DNA of 64,000 nucleotides from Icerya purchasi (GCA_039619475.1 CM077115.1:133932172-133996171), one strand, 5' to 3'; counted from the first letter of the stretch, positions 12,733 through 24,124 are shown. Notes: generated by a model not told the origin, from the letters alone. Translations and numbers: made by a program.

Positions 12733-12830
12733 ATCAATATTATTCACGGATTAATGAACAAACAGAATACAAAAGAATCAATATTATTCACGGATTAATG
12801 AACAAACAGAATACAAAAGAATCAATATAA
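12733..12830. repeat. 44-bp tandem duplication
   Basis: Two identical 44-base units starting ATCAATATTATTCACGGATT (at 12733 and 12777) are followed by the first bases of a third (12821). The perfect identity suggests a recent event or an assembly artefact. Confidence 0.9.
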
Positions 12831-12865
12831 TTTGAATTTGAGTTATATCTATTATCTATTGTATT

Positions 12866-13451
12866 TAGAAGGACATTTGGGGGAAGGGGGGATTATGTAA
12901 TTATGTAAAATCTTCTACAGTAGGCAGTAGATTTGAGAAGTATTCATGAAGAAGATCAAATAACGACCACCTCTTTGGAAAATTAAAAATGTTTTAAAAA
13001 TACATAATTATTACAAGTTTTAATTTTTATTTCTAGAGGTGAAAAATAAAACGAAATTATAAAATTATACCTTAAATGTGGTAGTTTAGAAGTAGTAAGA
13101 AAGATAGTATTTCTTTATTAGACTTTCTTTTTTATTTTTTTTCGTAATCCGATCCGAGTTCTCTTTGTTCAGGAGCAAGTTTAAATATTTCTCATTGAAC
13201 TCTATTTTCAATTAAAATTGCAAAATAAAAATTAAAAATAAATCAAAATGACAAAAGATCGACAACAGTATTGTGGTTAAAATAGAATTAAAAAAGGAAC
13301 ATTAATAGTTATACTAGAAAACAGTATTAAATATTAGTTATTAAAATCGATAGGTGTAAAATTCATACAAATCTTTTATAGCATAAATTGAGTTTTTCTG
13401 TTATAACAAATTTTTTTATAGAGGCTTTGGTGGTTTTTTTTTGGGGGGGGA
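12866..13451 (-). mobile_element. hAT-like MITE family, copy 1 (no internal insertion)
   Basis: Read on the minus strand, this matches the element at 39634-41090 along its length (CCTCTATAAAAAAATTTGTT, GTTCAATGAGAAATAT, GAGTTCTCTTTGTTCAGG and GGTGGTCGTTATTTGA are shared or near-identical). It lacks the 825-base block present in that copy at 39870-40694. The outermost inverted repeats are eroded, leaving only AGAAGGACATTT at one end and a G run at the other. It is non-coding and non-autonomous. It abuts a minus-strand reverse transcriptase fragment at 13455 and may have inserted into it. Confidence 0.7.
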
Positions 13452-13454
13452 TGC

Positions 13455-13742
13455 CTCAACTTTGTTTTTATCAAAAGAGAGACCGGTAGCTCTGATTTCG
13501 CCGCTTATGTACCTAACTTATTCATCCGGTTTCCCGCCGTCATTATACTGTCCATCAGGATCACTAGGTCATCTGCGCAAGCCAGGCAGTTCACCTTAAT
13601 TTATTTATTTTTATATCCTATCGTGATGATCCCATTATCCAAATTTTCATTATTTATTTCTTCAGGCCATTCGCAAATAAACTTTTCAAGTACACAGTTA
13701 AAAACGTAAGGGTGTACATCCCCTTGGCTGACTTCAGTTTAT
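13455..13742 (-). pseudogene. Reverse transcriptase fragment (non-LTR retrotransposon)
   Basis: The minus strand shows two RT core motifs in order: SQGDVHPYVFNCVLEKFI (usual form rQGD.lSP.LFn) and, about 40 residues on, VNCLACADDLVILMDSI, the catalytic ADD box (codons around 13566-13576). The second aspartate pair is intact, but the flanks hold stops. The fragment is cut at one side by the MITE at 12866-13451 and at the other by a (TA)n tract. The clade is uncertain; the wording resembles RTE/CR1-like insect elements. Confidence 0.75.
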
Positions 13743-13960
13743 CTATATATATATATATATATATACATATAAATGAAAGTAGGAAAATTTGTCTGTCCTA
13801 TTTGTACGCGCTAATCTCACGATCTACCGAATGGAATCCGTTCCGGTTTTCACCATTTTGGATAGATTGATTGTTGTGGAAGATTTTGGTGCATAATTTA
13901 TTAGTTTCCGTTATGATTTATCTGAATTATAGGGATTTTTATCAATGAAGTGTGGAAAAT
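13743..13960. repeat. (TA)n tract and adjoining repeat resembling Helitron-like insect repeats
   Basis: A (TA)n tract at 13743-13766 is followed by AATTTGTCTGTCCTATTTGT, then GCTAATCTCACGATCTACCG and TTTTCACCATTTTGG. From memory, such phrasing typifies widespread non-autonomous insect repeats adjoining TA microsatellites, like the unit at 7370-7745. The boundary on the right is unclear. Confidence 0.4.
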
Positions 13961-15870
13961 AAAAAGATGAAAAAATACGCTCGACTTAAAATTAAAAAAA
14001 AATTCGGATAAAATATTTACCATGGTACATATAACTTAAACACAGAAATTTTAAATAAAATATTTACTGTATTAAATATTTTAAACAAAATGATTATCAC
14101 GGTAAATATAAATTAAACATTAAAATTTAAACAAAATATAATTACTACGCTAAATATAACTGTAAGCTAACGTTTATATATAGATTAAATTTAAAAAAAA
14201 AAATCTTCTATTAAATCTCAGTTTGACTTTTTTCACGGGTAAAATGTTCAGTTAAACCTAAGGTTGTTGTAGAGTAAAATCTGAGATAACGAATGGAAAG
14301 AAATAACTAATCCATACACAAACAGTTAATAACTGAAACAATATCAAATTTGTTTTAAAACCGCTAAGACGCTGGTAGCGTCTTTCCATTAAAAAAAAAT
14401 TTAAATACAACAAAATACATTTACAAGCAATTAAACATATAAATTATATTTGTTAACCGGTGTACTTATTTTTTTTCGTTTATTTCTGGTAATTTATAAA
14501 AAGTTTGCTCTATTTAATGAACATTTCTTTCTTTAGATTTGTATCACTGTCAACTTAGGTTTTTAGGACGAAAAATTTTGATTCCCATAAATCCTGGTTA
14601 CATTCGTAAACGGAAATACGACTAATAGTTGAATTTCGGTTAAAAACGATTAATGAGTGGTTTTCTATATTAACGATCTTAATATCAACTTACTTACAAG
14701 GTACTAACAGATTGACTTAGTTGCAAATATTAATGCACCTTAGAAAAACAATTAAGAGGTTTTCAAATTTATGGCTGTTAAAAAATTTAGGTAGTTATTC
14801 AGCAATTTATGCAGGTTATAATAGTTCAACGCCGAAACTTTGTAATCTAAGCTGTGGCAGACTTTTATCCCAAGTTGATAGCCCCCAGTTTAGATAAAAT
14901 AAAAGAGAATTTCCTGAAATTTTTACTTCTGTTAAACATCTATGAGTTCGTTTATTTTTCAATAATTAAAAATTGACCCTGGCTTCAGCAGTTTGCCCAG
15001 TTAGCTCAACTTCCAATCATTTAACATACTATCTATTTCTATCTTTAATTAGCTCTGTAGTTTCAAACGAATTATAATTGTGATTGAACATGTTGACATT
15101 TCAAATTTTTCTTTATCTACAAGTTACTATTTTTAGTGAAATATTTCACTTTTATATATGTTCAATGTCCATTCCATGTTGGCACAACATTAAACAATTA
15201 TTATTGTTGACGACAGTTTTAACTTTCAAAACGGTGATGAATATTTCTAAAACCCCCAGATATGTACTTGTGGACGGAATTCCACGGAAACATAAAATTA
15301 CAATTTTGTGATGATTTTTTATGCTTAGAAATGGAGCAGTAGTCATTTAAATAACCGAATTATTATGATTTATCATTATGCGTGCTGGATAACTTTTCAC
15401 GCCCTTTTACGATGAAAAATGATGACAGTCATTTAAATGTGAGTATGCGTAGATCGCATTAAAATTCACTTATAAAAATAGTGCAACGGTCGAACAACCA
15501 ACTACTCCTTAACTCTTGAACGGCAAAAATCGCATGAAAACATCAACAGGTATAAAATATGACCCAAATTTAAAATTACCTAAAAGGTCACTTTAAAATT
15601 CGTAACTCGCCGCTTCGATATTAATCCTGAAATTTAAAATACATAACAAACGTCAAATCGTGCATCATAAAAAATAAACACATTTGCAGTGTACAATCAT
15701 CCTCCTTCCCATTATCACAGGGCAATCGCGAGCCCGCCAGTGAGGAAGCAGTAAAGCAGTGACATTTAGCCCTGATGTTCTCTTTCACCGAATGCCGTCA
15801 CTTAGCTCGCTTTTCTCGTTGTTTAAAAGCGAGTGATAAGTCCTCTTTCGTTTATTTGTTACTCACAAGT
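13961..15870. other. AT-rich stretch, no gene seen
   Basis: No conserved protein motif or multi-copy repeat was recognised. Confidence 0.5.
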
Positions 15871-16078
15871 ATTGTGTATAATAAGTAAAATTAAAACACA
15901 TTACTATAAACAATTATATATTACCCGAGGCGTTTCGAAGTCAAAGCTTCATGATCATCACGGAAGGTTATTATAACTCCCGTGATGATCACGAAGCTTT
16001 GACTTCGAAACGCCTCGGGTAACTAAGTATTAAATAATTATTTATAGTAATGTGTTTTAATTTTACTTATTATACAAT
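15871..16078. mobile_element. Foldback element (long hairpin), about 208 bp
   Basis: Two arms, 15871-15963 and 15979-16078, are nearly perfect reverse complements around a 15-base centre. The most conserved part is ACCCGAGGCGTTTCGAAGTC and the following GATCATCACGG. The outer part (TATAATAAGTAAAATTAAAA) also pairs. The arms differ only by small changes in the AT-rich middle. This is the shape of a foldback MITE. No clear target-site duplication is visible and no second copy was noticed here. Confidence 0.8.
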
Positions 16079-18667
16079 AAAATCAAACAATATGTGTCGT
16101 TTACATATATAACAATACTCTCACAAGTATGATGTTGAGATACTTTTAAAGAAGACTTTTCACTGCAATGTTTATGAAAAAAATTTTACCAAATTATTTA
16201 ATTTGAATAGACATTTGGTTTCGCCATATAACATGCTTGAACCGATCGATTTGATTGATGGAAAACAATAGTGCTAAGCAACATTGGTTAATATACTAAC
16301 CGAAACAAAATTTTGATCGTTTTTAATATTTACTACATAACTTGGTCTTATAAACGATTAATTCTTCATTTTGAAAAACTAATTTCAGTGTAATTTTATT
16401 AAATGTACTTTCGAATTAACGAATAACAAAATAACAGTTACATATATATCATACATATATTGATGCGCATACACTGTTATGATTAAAAAGTTAAAGTAAT
16501 TTTAAAACAGTCTGTGCAATAAACTTTGAATCTAGTATATGAGATAAAACTAAAATAGAGACTTAATGAAATTTACAGAGTTCTTAAATTTTGGTAGTAA
16601 CGGTTCAAGTCATTATATATATATTAGGTCGTTATTAATTTTCTTCACCTTTAAGTTGAAATTTCGCTTTTAATTTACATTCTATTTAAATGATCCTTGA
16701 GTATATGGAATTATAAACGTTATAAAACTTACAGAGAGTTTTGAATTTCTTCTTTTTTTTTTTTTTTTTTCTTTTAATTTACTGTTCTGTTAAAACACGA
16801 AATATCTTCGACTAATTAAATATGTCAGTTTTGTCTTTTTTACCACTACTGCAGTTAATGTCATCGCATCCTAATATGTAAGAATCGAGAGATAATTGAA
16901 TCTGTATCGATTGAAATTAAAAAAGCGACATAAAACGTGAAAGTAAAAATGAAAATTTGTATAATATGTTACAAGTAACTGCACTAATGCCAGTGTTACA
17001 GATATGAAACATTTAAAAACATCGATCCACTATAAGTACTCCATAGAAGTTGATATAGCAAATGAAATAATTAGATAGAAAATGCTGCGAGTTCAAAATA
17101 ATTTCTACAAACAAAAACGACAAGCAGTTGAAGTTATCAAAGTTACAAAAATAAAAAAGCTAGAAAAACATAATTTTTCAGGAAGGTGATTTTTTCCCTT
17201 TCGAATTAAAATGTTAGTTATGCTTGATCACGCAAAGGCATTTGCAGTCTGAATAATTACTTAATTTTACGAATGGTAGTGCCATCTGGCGTTGGAACTG
17301 TATAGTTTTAAAGATGCAGCGCTACCTGACGGTGACTATGGAAAACATAAATCGCTGAAAAAAGACCAATTTTTTCGTGTAACGGAGAGTCCCCTTTTCT
17401 AACCAATTTCAACGGTAAGCACCTGTCATAAACAGAAACATCGGTACTTTAAGAGGTAAAATAAATTTAAAATCGGGGTGCTAAGTAAACAAAATTCATT
17501 TTAATTTAAACGTATTCAAAAATATCGAAACCTTTTAGTAATATATCTGTAGCTAAACGCAAATTATTCAAATCACAAAACAGAGGATTAGAATTTAAAA
17601 TTTGTTTCATATGCGGCATTGTTAATTTTTCATTAAATTCTAATTGCGTACTAAAGTATTAACTAAAAATACCAGAAAATTTTTTAATTGTGTATGTTTT
17701 TTTTATCATATTTTATTAATAAAATTCCTCGATGAAGTTTTGATCGAGGAAAAAAAAAATTGTTGAATAATATGTTTAGACAAATTAAAACCTATTAGTT
17801 TCTCAACTATTGAGCTGTACACCTGACGACAAGTCTGCGGGGAGATATCAAAAATTCTAGTAACATTAGTGTGGCTATAATTTCATTAAGCAAATCACTG
17901 TTTGATTTATCTCAAAAAATAGCGAATACAAATTCTGCTCTCTGTCGCACGAGACATTCGCGATCACTTTTGTGTGTATGATTTATATCATCTATTTAGA
18001 GGAAGAATCGGTTACTCTAGGTTTAACTGATTTTAAAGATGTGTAAGAAAATATTTATAATGATTTCGTAAACAAATTATTTTTATTGGTCACACGTAGT
18101 GTAGAATTAAAATTAATTCTGCTTACATTTACAAATAGGAGTATTTCATTTAAATATTAAACTGATCTTTTCTCTGATTACATATGCTAGTGAAAAAATG
18201 TTAAATTTTCGATTTTAAACAATACATAAACGTTTTATGCAATATACAAAATAGTAAGAAATTACGTAAAAAGAAATAAGCATCTGTAGGTTGTTTCGTA
18301 ACTTCAAAAAATACTTTACAGTTATAGGCGAATAACTGAATCTTTTAAACAGTTTAATCAAATAATACATGTAATCGAGAAAGAAATTTTATTCTTTTCG
18401 TGTATTACCTAAAATTGTTTTTTATTATACGAAAAATGGCTAATGACTGTGTATGCGTTGTCACTAAAATACACGAAAAAAAATATATAAATTATAATAA
18501 AATATCTTTGTCGAACAGAATAATTTGATATGGGGAAATTATATTTTAAAATGCCGATAGAAAAAATATATTTTCCGCTGAAGAATTTCTCGCATGGCGA
18601 ACCGAACATTAGGAATTTCTAGAATCACAATTGTCGGTAATATGCCATTTTAAAGTACACATTTACC
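16079..18667. other. AT-rich stretch, no gene seen
   Basis: There is a long T-rich run near 16750-16772. I found no protein family signature, and no credible first MMP exon (signal peptide followed by a phase-0 donor). Confidence 0.45.
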
Positions 18668-18983
18668 CATGAGCGTAGCTAGGAATTTTTCCTAGGAGGA
18701 GGCAGCTGACCAGCTGAATATATATATATATATATATATATTAATTACAACGTAATTCTTAGGCTACCCCCCATTATAAAAAATGTCCCAATTTTATGTA
18801 ACGTTTGTTATATTTTATAGGATTTTTGTGATTATGTTATTATATTCATATGGATCGATTTAGAATTACGTTTTAAATTTTGATAATTTTATACAAAGTA
18901 TAAAAGAGAAAGAAACAAAAATATAAGCAAAAGGGGTCAAGGAGCCAGTCCCTTGCGAGGCCAATATATATATATATATATAT
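18668..18983 (+). repeat. (TA)n-tailed repeat unit, distant copy
   Basis: After a palindromic word TAGGAATTTTTCCTA (18679-18693) and a (TA)n tract, the unit reads TTAATTACAACGTAATTCTT, AATGTCCCAATTTTATGTAA, TATACAAAGTATAAAAGAGA, then CCAGTCCCTTGCGAGGCCAA before another (TA)n tract. The same unit occurs at 44861 and 45147, and parts of it at 53757 (reverse). It carries subterminal complementary words (ACGTAATTCTTA and AGAATTACGT). It is non-coding; the class is unknown, possibly Helentron-like. Confidence 0.6.
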
Positions 18984-19280
18984 CAGTGACGGATCCATGT
19001 GTGGGAAGTAGGGGACATTCCCACCCCAAAGGACCAGAGCTTCTATAAAAAAAATTGTTGTAACAGAGAAACTTAAGTTATGCTCTAAAAGATTTGTATA
19101 AATGTTACCTATGGATTTAACTATAACTAATATTTAATACTGTTTTCTAGTAAAACTGTTAATGTTACGTTTTTTATTCGGTTTTAAACTATCATCGATC
19201 TTTTGCCTTTCTTATTTATTTTTAATTTTTATTTTGTAATTTTAATTAAAAATAGTTCAATAAGAAATATATATATTTCT
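18984..19280 (+). mobile_element. hAT-like MITE family, copy 2 (truncated)
   Basis: It starts CAGTGACGGATCC directly after a (TA)n tract and follows the 39634 element (GGGGACATTCCCACC, CCTATGGATTTAA, TACTGTTTTCTAGTAAAACT, ATCGATCTTTTG) until about 19280, where similarity stops. Like copy 1 it lacks the 825-base insertion of copy 3. Only the left half is left. Confidence 0.7.
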
Positions 19281-19418
19281 TTTTACTTGCAATCATACGT
19301 ATCAAAAGAAATTGAAAAGAATTGCTTGTTCAGAATATTTAATTAATGTTTAAGGAAAGGAAAAATATATGATATTTCTTAACCAGATTAGAGTTAATAT
19401 TATATTATTTTGTTGCAG
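19281..19418 (+). other. Intron sequence ending in a splice acceptor
   Basis: The stretch ends TTATATTATTTTGTTGCAG, a pyrimidine-rich tract and AG acceptor at 19417-19418, directly before a clearly protein-coding exon. Confidence 0.7.
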
Positions 19419-19520
19419 CAAACTTATTTGACGAAATTCGGATATTTACCGCAGTCGGATATAGAAACTGGAAATTTGAGAACCGATGATCAATTGAAAG
19501 ATGCCATCAAAACTTTACAG
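19419..19520 (+). CDS. Matrix metalloproteinase exon (propeptide, first part)
   Basis: This exon of 102 bases gives 34 codons in phase 0, bounded by TTTTGTTGCAG and a GTACTT donor. The peptide begins QTYLTKFGYLPQSD and continues ETGNLRTDDQLKDAIKTLQ. This is the peptidoglycan-binding-like helix segment at the start of MMP prodomains (family pattern: YL..fGYL..sd.etGnLrt...l.dAi..lQ). In the family the prodomain holds the secreted zinc protease inactive; the enzyme degrades extracellular matrix. The next exon found (22969) continues the prodomain in the same phase across a 3448-base intron. The upstream signal-peptide exon was not found and may lie left of the window. The choice between the Mmp1 and Mmp2 types cannot be made from this part alone. 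Confidence 0.88.
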
Positions 19521-20039
19521 GTACTTTTTGAAGTTAATTTTAAGTTCTCTATTAAATTTCTTTACATAAATGAATGACTAAATTGTAAATTCTAACTTAT
19601 ACTTGTTTTTTTTTTGTTTAATTTTTTCTTGGTACACTTGGAGTAATATGTATACTACTCTTATTCCGAATTATCTGTCCTGAGGGTTTTATCTTTTTAA
19701 GTTGGTTTTTTTTTTTTTTGTGTCAGTTGATTATAGAGATAACTGTTTATCTTTTGAAGTACTTTTTCTGGTCACCTATTTTAAAGATACGGTGGTCTTT
19801 CTCGAAGGGAAGCAATATTTGCAAGATTTTTCTATATTAAATCAGATACAAAAATCAAATGTTTCGGATTTATAAAGATCGATTAAAATCGGGATTGGCC
19901 AGGTGCATCTTATAATGATCGAGGGGAGGAGGAAATTCGGTTTGTAAAGGAAAAGGTTATATAATTGTGACGTGCTCGGGATATTCGTTGGCAGTAACTA
20001 CCTGTGTGTAGTCTTTTTTCTCGTAGTCATTAGTCTTCG
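19521..20039 (+). other. Intron of the MMP gene
   Basis: It begins with a GTACTTTTTG donor. There is no coding signal before the inverted retrotransposon remnant at 20040. It contains T runs near 19605 and 19709. Confidence 0.6.
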
Positions 20040-21080
20040 AGAGGAAGCGCGGTGAATATCCTTTAGGATGTCAATTCTGCCTGAGCTATTTCTTCCAGCG
20101 CAACTGCGATTTCAGTTGGACAAATATATTATGTTAAAGTTGTCCATCTATAGCGTATTCCGTCCAATTTCTCTTGTATAATCAGGCGTTCCACAGCATT
20201 TTCCCTTCGTATGATACGTCCGAAGCATTTTATTATCCGTGTCAGAATTTCGCTAGGCAGTCTTTATTTTCAGTCTACATAGAGTATCGTCAGTGTATTT
20301 TCTATACTTTTATAAACCACGTTTCTCCAGATGCTTAATTAACCGCAGAAAATATCAAGGAGCTAGTTTCTTATTTTGATCATGTTTATAATTGACGTAT
20401 CTTACACGCTGTGTATTGTATTTAGACTCTTGAGCTTAATTATATATGCGGATTTTAACATCTGTAATTCTGTGTCTTTAATGAGTGAGCCAAAATTTGC
20501 ATATATCTCGGAACCGTTTCACATCCTTCAATTTGCCTTTCATTTTTCGTCGTAAAATTTTCTCTATCAATGACCATCAATTTGATTTTGTCTCTCCTGA
20601 GATTCATTAAAATTTCATCTTATAATCTTTGTAAAAGTGTTTTCATTTTCTGCATGACGTTAGCTATTAACGTCGCCAACAAGCTGTAGATTATTTAACT
20701 TTTTGCCTCCAATAGCGCTTAACTTTCTAATTCGCCATATAAATTGACAAGTAGAGGCGTGGGAACAACGGAGTACTGCCACACACTCCTTTTTTTGACT
20801 CGAAATTATCTGATTCAATATGCTTCTGTGTCAATGCATATAATGTTTTCATTCTGATTGTACAATTTTTTGATTAAATAGATCGAATGCTTCGGAGAGC
20901 TTTCCGCTAGAACAGTTCCCAGGCAACATTATCAAAAGACTTGATATAATCCACAAAGCATAAACCGCTGGCGCGTTAAATTCTTGAGCTCTTTCGATAA
21001 GCCGTCCGATGTTGATGTTCACAGGTTCTCGACCTTTATGCTTGATTTTGTCGAGATTAAAAGAACCAGAAGCTGGAAAA
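20040..21080 (-). pseudogene. Decayed non-LTR retrotransposon (RT to C-terminus), antisense in MMP intron
   Basis: Read on the minus strand from 21030 downward: GLCFVDYIKSFDNV (RT motif A, usual form flDf.KAFD), an RT motif B-like block (VKKGV, then PLLVNLYGEL), a degenerate segment where the ADD box should be, then YANFGSLI and, near 20150-20230, the tail KCFGRIIRREN..AVERLIIQ (usual form kyfGHi.Rr..nl.eklIlqGKieG). Stops and small indels are frequent. The class is insect endonuclease-reverse transcriptase of the CR1/L2/RTE type. It lies wholly within the intron between the two MMP exons and opposite to the gene, so it is spliced out if transcribed. Confidence 0.75.
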
Positions 21081-22235
21081 TAAAAAAAAAAAAACTTAAA
21101 AAAACAAGTATTATAACGTACATGTGTTTAAGTACTTATAAATCCGACGAAAAAAAACTTTTTGAGGAAAGCAAAAAGAAAGAAAACATAGTCTAGTTAG
21201 GATTTGCAGAACTATTAGCCTCATGTTTTGCTCCTTTTAAAATTGGGAACACCAACCAAATAACTTAGAGACTAAGGAAAGTATTAAAAAGAAGTAAAAA
21301 AACGTTCGATTTTTAATTTGAATGAAGTAAGGGGGAATAAAGGCGACTAGCGTGGAAAAACGAAGAAAGGGCAAGAATGCGTGTAGCGTAGTAATTGGAA
21401 GACTGAACAATCTTCGGAAAGAAGGGAGTAGTCGAAAATAATGCGGTCAGCGTCGCAAACTCAGTTATGATCTGCAAGATTAAAGTAGGAAAATAAAACA
21501 ACGGAGACTCGAAAAAGAAAAGAAGGAAGAAAGGTGCGACGGGAGGTATTTTTTTCTCCCCTGGGCTTGCCAATAATAGACGATTACCCATCGACACGTC
21601 TAAATCGTAGCAATTAGGAGTCTCACAAGGAATGGAATCTGACTAAGATATAGCAAAGATGGAGAAACGATGACAATCAACGTCGATAAATGCCAAACAT
21701 ATGCATCCTGAAAAGGGAAGGAATGACATTGCCGAAAGTAAAAGCAAAAGGAGTTGGCTGTCCCATACCATGGCTATATCTGCAATTACAGAGCCCACAG
21801 TAGCGATGGACAAAGGAATCAGCCGACAAATAATTAAGGAAAAGGAAGAAACACGAGATGTTTGCAAAGCAGTTAGAACCATCAAGCACCAAAGCTATAT
21901 AGAACACATAGCGTGCTGTATAGAGTGATCCGAAAGTTCAATGGTTTTCTCCACCACTATAAAGCAAAGTTTATAATTCTTAATTATGAAAAATAATTAT
22001 GGCGACGACTGCGAAAACAGCGTATGCTGTCAAAAGGAAACGAATAGAATTTACGCTCAATACTATGGCCACACTGCAACAGCAGCGCCCGCAGTGTCCG
22101 CTGACAAGGAGTTCACCATCCAACATTAAGGCCGCAAATACGACAGCGGGCCCGCAATATTAACTGCGAACTGTGCATGTTTGTAACTGTAGCTGCAACA
22201 TCGGGGTGGTTGCTCTTCGTTTAGAGGGGTGTTCA
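21081..22235. other. Intron sequence, no gene seen
   Basis: Several short open frames on both strands resemble no family I know. A stretch at 22010-22220 is GC-richer (CAGCAGCGCCCGCAGTGTCC) and might be part of an unrecognised repeat. Confidence 0.4.
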
Positions 22236-22440
22236 TTAGAAGTAACTGGACACGATAAGATAGGAATGCCAAAGTAAAAGAGAACTACTGAAGAGATAAT
22301 ATGATAAAGTATAGAAGATGTTTGCTTCAATTAGGATGATCAACGTTGACTGTGGAGAGAGAATAAAGGACACACAATATGGAGTTGGAACATCATGCGA
22401 GGTATTTAGCGGAACTGCTAATAACACAACGACGAAGATA
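22236..22440 (-). mobile_element. Fragment of non-LTR retrotransposon C-terminus/3' region
   Basis: The minus-strand peptide contains DVPTPYCVSFILSPQST, matching VPTPYCVSPISG in the copy at 48693-49090; the minus-strand copy at 32654 reads a similar PYCASFILSLP. It is a short remnant without a visible poly(A) tail, located in the MMP intron. Confidence 0.5.
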
Positions 22441-22968
22441 GGAAAACGACAGAGGGACCAACATTTTGAAGAAGGATAAAAATGAATACTTATTTATTTG
22501 GGTCAGCTGTACAATTTCGAATTGAGCGAATAGATGCAAATTTCATTTTAGACGACCACGCGTTGCGAAGTCAGCCAAGGTATGCAAGTAACACGACGCT
22601 AGAGGGATATATTTTTTCTTGTCATTTATAATCCGTTTAAATTTATTAATTTTGTATCGCGTTTTATTATCGGTGATTCTTTTTTCTTTCTTTTTAAAAT
22701 GAATAATATGAAAGGAAAACAATATAATAGATTGTTGTTTTCTCCTAGCATTCGAGAGAAGTAAGTGAAAGTTGAATTACAAAAATTATTTTAGCTTTCG
22801 TCGTTGTAAACTTCGGATGTGCGCCTTATATATTTTAAAAGTATTCAGTTTCGCATTATTTACTTTAATTGATACATATAAATGTGGGAAATAATTTACA
22901 AGTAAATTTAAAATAACAGAAAAAACATCTTTTTTTTTTTTTTTTTATGTAACTCGGGATACTGACAG
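22441..22968 (+). other. Intron sequence ending in a splice acceptor
   Basis: Non-coding. It ends with a T17 run (22930-22946) and an AG acceptor (ACTGACAG, AG at 22967-22968) just before the next MMP exon. Confidence 0.6.
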
Positions 22969-23132
22969 ATGTTCGCCAACATTCCGGTAACCGGACAGGT
23001 AGACGAAGTGACGGCGAATCTTTTGAAGAGGCCGCGTTGTGGTCTACCGGATAAATACGACGACAAACAAAAACGACGAAAACGATATACATTACACGGA
23101 CAGCGCTGGGATCACACGAATCTGACATGGAG
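22969..23132 (+). CDS. Matrix metalloproteinase exon (cysteine switch, furin site, catalytic start)
   Basis: This exon of 164 bases gives 54 codons plus two bases, entering in phase 0 after an AG acceptor and leaving through an AG/GTAAAT donor. It encodes MFANIPVTGQVDEVTANLL, then KRPRCGLPDKYDD, QKRRKR, and YTLHGQRWDHTNLTW. PRCGLPD is the cysteine switch (canonical PRCGVPD), whose Cys ligates the catalytic zinc in the zymogen. RRKR before Tyr is a proprotein-convertase site, so activation in the secretory pathway is expected. YTLHGQRW..tnLTW is the usual start of the catalytic domain. The zinc-binding HExxHxxGxxH exon was not found downstream. The reading frame is intact, with no sign of decay, in contrast to everything around it. 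Confidence 0.93.
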
Positions 23133-24124
23133 GTAAATTTTTGAACTATTCGATTTAAACTCATTCGTACGCTTCGAATTACAGCGAAATTTCAGTTCGA
23201 TTATTAATTTCGAATTGCCGACATTTAAACATTCTGAAAGTCCCCCCCCCCCAGGATTGTCTGTTAAATTCTGCATTACGAATGAATATTGTGAAAGTTC
23301 CATATAGCACGCGTAACTTCGAAAGCTATTAATTACCGTATATAAAACTGGAACACCAATTTGCACATACAAGAAGAAGTGTAGGTTGCGCATCCTAAGA
23401 AACGATAATATCAAACTTACGTCGAATAGAATATTTGGAAAAGCGCCCAGGGAATGTATGATAACTCGCATTATCAAACTTAGCCCAATATGAAGAATTG
23501 AAATAGTAAGCAAATGATGAAAATCTAGTTGTGAGTCGTGACGGTGTATACCCCGTTTGCGTATGACCTATTTATTCTAGAGTCCAGTATAGCATTCGGT
23601 GTACTTAAATTTCTACTTCAGTTTACAGTTGAAGAGGTAAAGAATATCGCAGATGGGTAACTGTGATTTTCTGATATCGAGGAATTGACCACTGAACGAT
23701 TAGCCGGGTTCATTCATTTACCGGTTTTCTGGCGTTTGTTTATATTGAGGTCATTCTTAGCATTGTGGCTTGACAAATTTAAAAGAATATTTTTACATTT
23801 ATTACTACGAACAGAGTGCTTACTTTTTTTTTATTTTATTGTATTATATAAATTATATCCTTTTCAAATTTCAAATAATTCTTAAAATTACAAAACCTTA
23901 ATAAATAAATAAAAAAAAAACAATTACAAAGTATAAATTCTTGTAGATGGAGACCGTTTGACCAATGGTTTATCCGTATCTCCTCTACATTACAAGATAT
24001 CTAAAGAGAAAAAGCTATCGACTTAGATTATAACATCGTGTTCTTTTTTTTTTCTTTAGTGTCTTAGTTATATATTTTATGGTCTTCTTAATAGTATTGA
24101 TTTAAATTCTTGAACCAGTTGTAG
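23133..24124 (+). other. Start of the next MMP intron
   Basis: It begins with a GTAAATTTTTG donor. I looked for the next exon (beginning with the base that completes the AG codon, then the catalytic domain) and did not find it here or later. It contains a C10 run near 23241 and otherwise AT-rich DNA. Confidence 0.5.

Noticed and set aside
16743..16772. T-rich run as a possible poly(A) tail of a reversed retroposon
   Set aside because: No target duplication or retroposon body could be recognised next to it.
21643..21928. Overlapping frames on both strands near 21.7 kb
   Set aside because: Mutually antisense, no homology recognised, and located in the MMP intron.
23112..23513. 133-codon minus-strand frame overlapping the MMP exon
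   Set aside because: It is antisense to a clear exon, its composition is atypical, and no family is recognised.
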